64,000 bases of DNA from Doris montereyensis (taxonomy: Eukaryota; Mollusca; Gastropoda; Nudibranchia; Dorididae): assembly GCA_037039925.1 (NCBI GenBank), contig JAXRKP010000438.1:95001-159000 (forward strand), in the 5' to 3' direction. The position numbers and the translations under genes were made by a program. Shown here piece by piece: positions 51,313 to 64,000 of this stretch; position 1 is the first letter of the stretch, and the number at the start of each line of letters is the position of its first letter. Below the pieces are notes generated by a model. The model made no database searches, was not told the DNA's origin, and was given only the letters and a program-made list of their open reading frames with translations.

Positions 51313-53194
51313 GTTTGCTTGGTTTTGACAGGCAAACCCGTAGTGAGCAGTGAGGATTCTGACTAAATACGTTGTGAATGCGATCATAAGGCAACGTAAT
51401 TATTGCTTGGGGCAATTTTTGACTTGTACTCAATTTGATCAACGGCCATGAAATAAAATAACAATTTTGATACTTTACAGCTTATCAAACATAACAATTT
51501 CATAACATTAACATTGTTTAAATAACAGTTTGACATTTTCAAATCATTGTACTAGTGCCATCAGACAGTTTACACGTTTAAAAGAAATGTAAGCTTTGGG
51601 AGATAATAACTTGATGTTAACGATATATATGATTTTGAAAGTAGCTACATAAACCACGGATAAAACCCAGAATAGAGGATACACTCACTGACAGTGTAAC
51701 AAAATTATGATTGTAATTGTTTAGCAGTGCTGCTAACACGACTCATGAATGACCAAAACAAATCTGAGACCCATATCAAGATGGTTTAATTCCTTTTTGA
51801 TATGCCTAGTTATAGTCATTGAATGCTGTCCTGGATCTAACAATTAAGGAGCACTTTGACATAAAAATAAATAAATAAAAACAATGGTTACGTAATATTT
51901 CATCTTTATAAAACTACGTAAAATGAATAAATAAATTTCATATTAAAAAACAAAAAAATAGAACCCCTGGTCATGTAATATTGTAAGCTTTAAAAAACTA
52001 TGTAAAATTAAGAAACATATTTCATATTTTATTGAAAACTGCAAATACAATTCGACAAGGGGAATGTTTTTTTCATGAGGAATAGATTTGATAAGTCATC
52101 AACAATACTTACAAACAAATGCTATAATTCTTCGTTGATCATCGTTGAATAAAAGTAAATAACAACAGGTCAGTCTTTTATGTTGCATAAATGAGTACAC
52201 TTTTACCCTCATTAATATGTCCATCAAATATACAACTATGTAAATAGCAACAGAGATGTTTCTGAAACATTGAAATAGCTATAGCTAGACACTGGAAACA
52301 TTGAACATTTCTCATACTAAATCATCAGTACAACATTACATGGTATTTAAAAAAATAATAAAAATGTACATCCTTCTGACGAGCGATATTTCTAATAAAA
52401 ATTTTCAATAAATAAATTTAAAAATCTAATACACTAGATCTATATATAAATATCTATCCATCTATCTATAGTATATATATTTAAATGCTGTAAAAGGAGT
52501 ACATGTACAATATTTATGTTTTATGTTGTAAGCAATGACACTGCTATTCTCTAAAAATAAATAAGACAATTCGTATTTACAGTTTGGAAAGAAAGGACAA
52601 GAAGAGAGTGAATTATCACATTTTAAATAGATTAAATAATATTGAACTTTGAGAAAAACATTAGATCAATGACAATGTAACATATCATACAATCAGACAT
52701 TATGCAACACAATACGGTGTGGATTGTATTACACCATATACAGGATATATATTATACCCGTGTGGGGCTGGTGCAAATAACATCAATACACAAATAAAAT
52801 AAATAAGTAAATAAACACAGGCATAGAATTAAATAAATTGGAGATAAATATATAAATAGTTGACTAAATGCATATTATTATCCTTATTCTATATTTAAGC
52901 CTGTAACATGAGATTTCTAAATATAAATGTATTTCAGAGGAAATGTTTCACTTTACAGTCAAATTATTTCCATCGATAGATTGGGAAAAAAAACTAGATT
53001 GATGACAACCGAACCAAGCACATTTGAATTTTATAATTCTCAAGTGAAGAAAAGAAAATCTGTGAAGGGGCGGAGGAGGGTCCGGGGAATGTTTTTACTT
53101 CCCACTCACACTCAAAGCAATAAACATAACGTACCAGTCATATTAAACTTCATGGTTCATAACCTTGATATCCTTTAAAAGATCAAACATTGAC

Positions 53195-53740
53195 AAGGGA
53201 TGAAAGGCATCGTCTGTGAAACTGTCTAAACATGTAAGTCCGAATGATGAGATCTTTCAGAAAGAAGGAAAAACATGTAATAAATCATTGAATAGGCTTG
53301 CAAACACTATTTCATGCTCTTTGGAGTACAATTCTATAACTTCTTTAGTCTTCATAATGTAGCAAAAGGGGAAAAAATCTATTGTGTACAAAATGGACGT
53401 AAACGGCTCAAGTTGAACATTTTGAAAGATCTAAACATGTAAATCCACTCCTCAACTTGCGAGGTTAGAGTTTCAAGGCGGGAAGAAAAAACAGAAATCT
53501 TCGTCTAGATCATGTGCCTAAAATGAGCTTTTCTATTAGTTCAAGGCCTCCAATCTTTTCTATTAGTTCGACTCCAATATTTATAAAGACACAAAGAAAG
53601 CATGCGTTTGATTATTTAAGGAAAAAATCTCATATTCCGTTTATCGTGGACTTGCGCGTTTAGTCAGTATCACAGACAATATATATGAAAATAACATATA
53701 AAATCTCACTACTCTCAGAGATACCGAAAGCATGAAAGAC
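53195..53740 (+). repeat. Dispersed repeat family E, intact copy
   Basis: It runs from GTGAAACTGTCTAAACATG through GCAAACACTATTTCATGCTC, TTGAAAGATCTAAACATGTA, GATCATGTGCCTAAAATGAG to ATATTTATAAAGACACAAAG. It is about 450-540 bp, non-coding. No head, tail or terminal repeats identify its class. Confidence 0.65.
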
Positions 53741-55823
53741 AAGGCATAGGGCACACAAACGCTCACTGCTGAAACTAGACGAGTGCAAAAGAAGAACACA
53801 CAAAAAAAAGAGAGAAAAAGATCTTTAAAATCACAAAGCTGCCAGCCTTTCCAAACTTAAAAACAGACTCCAACCACGTGAACCAATTCAATTTTGCATG
53901 CGGCCAGTGAAATGCTAAAAAACATGAATAATTTAACTGCATGGAATAAACTAAGCACCTTTACGGTAAATAACAGAAGGTTTGTCGAACACTGGCCTCT
54001 CCGTTGAAGTGTGACAGTTGTTTAGCGAACTTGTAATGGCATCTCCAAACTTTCACTCAAGTCTCTCTGGGTTTCTGCCATTACATTAGGGTCTCTTACA
54101 TCAAAAAAACACAGGCAAACACAGTGAACCTTCAAATAAATACTTTTCAAGATAAATACAGACTTATGGACTCAAATGAAAAAATTGAAAGCACTAAATA
54201 CGTTATTAACGTATTGGTTGGCATCTATGAAATCATGTACAAAATCTTATCTGGTGATAAATAAATATACGCATTAGAGACAAGACTACTAGAGCTAGTA
54301 AAGGTAAATGTTTGCGAAGGTTAAATTGGAATATAAATGGCATCAAAGAATTTGCGTATTTGATCAGACAACTGGGGAGGTCAAAGATAAATATTTGCAA
54401 ACGTTAAATTATAGACACATAAATAACAACAAAGGTCAAACAAATACAAATAACAAGGGAGACGATGCAGCAGACCTGCCAACCACATGAACATAAAAAG
54501 TGGGAGATTGCTAGCCACAAAAGAGGAAGATTTGGAGAGAAAAAAAAGGTGTACAATTTGGAAATACTGACAAAACTTAATGCGGACGGGAGAAACAAAA
54601 AAACACTCAAAAAAACGTACAGTCTAGAAGAAGAAAAAAAAAAAAGGCGCGCAATCTTGAAAAAAAAAGTTCACAAATCCACTTTTTTTAGCTGCAGGTT
54701 GGTAGCACTGTGGCAGTACGCCCGATCAGGACAGGTATCATTTTCCATGATTTTTTCACCATTGGGCACTTGTATGAAAACTTATGTATGTATGCTACAT
54801 ATAATATGCATGCCACTGGTTACCTTTAGACAGTAAGTAGTTTTACGATATACAAACATCAGATCATCACGCTACACACAGAAAGTGATTCCTAAACCTA
54901 CCGCTGACATCTCGGACGATCTACTAATACATTTTGTTGTTGTTGTACAATGAAAATAAAAATATATAGAATAATCACAAGATGTGCTTAGTTCAGGAAG
55001 ACACCCTAATGATCATTACTTTTACAAGATATGATTCATCATAATCAGTAATTTTCTAGTGCTGTACCAAACAGGACGACCATACTGAAGGTAATGTTTC
55101 CGTGCCTGTACTCATACAACTATGTTCTTTAAAACATCAATTAGATTCATTCAAATTAATTAAATATAATCACAACCCGATCCATTTTTCACAAAGGATT
55201 GAAATTATGTTGATTGATTTCAATTTTACACCCGCTCATGAAGTAGTTGTGGGTACAAGCCGTGACCATATGTCTACTTTATTTTTAAGAAATTTTTCAA
55301 ATGTCTGTCCATTACTACACCGTTGTTGAAACTCAGTGCGCAATGTATGCATACACGTTTTAATCAGAATGGTGGCCATATTATTGGATAAACCATATGA
55401 AACAAAGAATGACACTCTAGTAACTAATAAATTTCTAAAATTTTGTCACAGAAGTGCCAGGCTATCAATCTTACCAACAACCATCTTAAAAGTCTGTTAT
55501 CACTATCATCATTATTATCATCATTAGGCCACACATCTATTAGAGTCTTTTTGTTATTTCCAGATCTAACTTGTAAAAGCTGCTAAACACTATGAGATGA
55601 TGTCATGTTTTGCCTGGCCTGGAAGTGTTGAAAGCTCTGGTGGACACCTGGCCTTAATATTGTCAAACACATTTTATAGGCTTTCAAGAGGAGTTACAAA
55701 AAGAAAGGAAAGAAGAAATATTCTAAAATAATAAAAGCAACAAAAAAAACAACAGCTGATACACACAAAAAAAGTAAAAATGGTCATTTCAATTTAATCA
55801 CAGATTGACTTTTGCTCACCGCC

Positions 55824-63471
<7,648 letters not shown>

Positions 63472-63609
63472 CTGTGTGTATGTGAGTGTGTTATAGATAC
63501 AAATGAATTAATTTTTTGAATGGACGTCACATGCTGACAAATCATTTCTAACCTTTGTTGACATTAATCGGTTCATTGGTTCATAACACGTTTGTTTTAA
63601 ATGCAACAG

Positions 63610-64000
63610 TGTGTGCATTACAAGGATCTTATCTTGTGTGGATTACAAGGATCTTATCTTGGCATTACAAGGATCTTATCTTGTGTGTGCATTACAAGGA
63701 TCTTATCTTGTGCATTACAAGGACCTTATCTTGTGCATTACAAGGATCTTATCTTGTGTGCATTACAAGGATCTTATCTGTGTGTGCACAAGGATCTTTC
63801 TTGTGTGTGCATTACAAGGATCTTATCTTGTGTGTGCATTACAAGGACCTTATCTTGTGTGTGCATTACAAGGACCTTATCTGTGTGTGCATTACAAGGA
63901 CCTTATCTTGTGTGTGCATTACAAGGACCTTATCTTGTGTGTGCATTACAAGGATCTTATCTTGTGTGTGCATTACAAGGACCTTATCTTGTGTGTGCAT
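63610..64000. repeat. Minisatellite, 27-bp unit, cut by window end
   Basis: Unit TGTGTGCATTACAAGGATCT then TATCTTG, about 14 copies with shorter variants; in the malic enzyme intron upstream of exon A. Confidence 0.95.

Larger units (their letters stand above)
50440..55820. other. AT-rich DNA downstream of malic enzyme
   Basis: No coding signature. It may include the malic enzyme 3' UTR on its right side. It contains a (TA)n tract at 50866-50887, the 37-bp triplication at 51190 and family E at 53195. Confidence 0.45.

Noticed and set aside
55278..55283. Malic enzyme polyadenylation signal
   Set aside because: A single AATAAA on the minus strand is expected by chance in AT-rich DNA; not listed as a feature without transcript ends.

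Overview
The window is animal nuclear DNA. It is intron-bearing, AT-rich and gene-poor, and is dominated by microsatellites, minisatellites, tRNA-derived SINEs and decayed non-LTR retrotransposons. The metazoan malic enzyme, the long CT/GA, ATT and GACA arrays and the SINE style suggest a mollusc, perhaps a gastropod. That identification is an inference; no species marker is visible. There is no CRISPR, operon, IS element or rRNA.

Only two genes are supported. (1) On the minus strand, 55.8-63.5 kb holds the last six coding exons of an NADP-type malic enzyme. GT-AG borders and codon phases match between neighbouring exons, and the cofactor-binding and C-terminal signatures are clear. Its 5' exons lie beyond the right edge. 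(2) On the plus strand, 40.4-43.1 kb holds an unrecognised single-pass membrane protein made of a Ser/Asp-rich soluble region, one hydrophobic helix and a short basic tail on a second exon. Its last codons sit in the first copy of a 70-bp tandem triplication. Both genes carry several single-base frame breaks, many in or beside short homopolymers, while splice sites stay intact. This looks more like an unpolished long-read consensus than gene death.

Layout: 0-4.5 kb minisatellites and SINE-C copies; 4.6-8 kb CT arrays, a 50-bp minisatellite and SINE-A; 8-9.9 kb mostly unique; 9.9-12.9 kb two fused minisatellites; 13.2-15.06 kb a broken LINE ending in a ~205-bp fold-back; 15.1-18.6 kb four minisatellites in a row; 18.7-20.7 kb SSRs and SINE-C; 21.3-24.0 kb two intermixed ~53-bp satellites; 24.48-27.8 kb a near full-length LINE with structured 5' leader, endonuclease and reverse transcriptase; 27.8-28.85 kb a minisatellite grown from a SINE-A core; 28.9-30.4 kb other LINE C-terminal remnants and poly-C arrays; 30.5-32.2 kb GA/GACA arrays; 32.3-40.4 kb mostly unique with SINE-A/B copies; 40.4-43.1 kb gene 2; 43.9-46.3 kb minisatellites and a nested element; 46.7-50.4 kb SINE-A, a LINE 5' leader fragment, SINE-B and SINE-D; 50.4-55.8 kb AT-rich DNA; 55.8-63.5 kb malic enzyme with repeats in its introns; 63.6-64 kb a 27-bp minisatellite.

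The most interesting theme is how arrays relate to mobile elements. Two minisatellites are amplifications of the same internal SINE segment, two ATT arrays sit at LINE 3' ends, and a LINE fold-back abuts the largest 16-bp array. No complete new enzymatic system was found.
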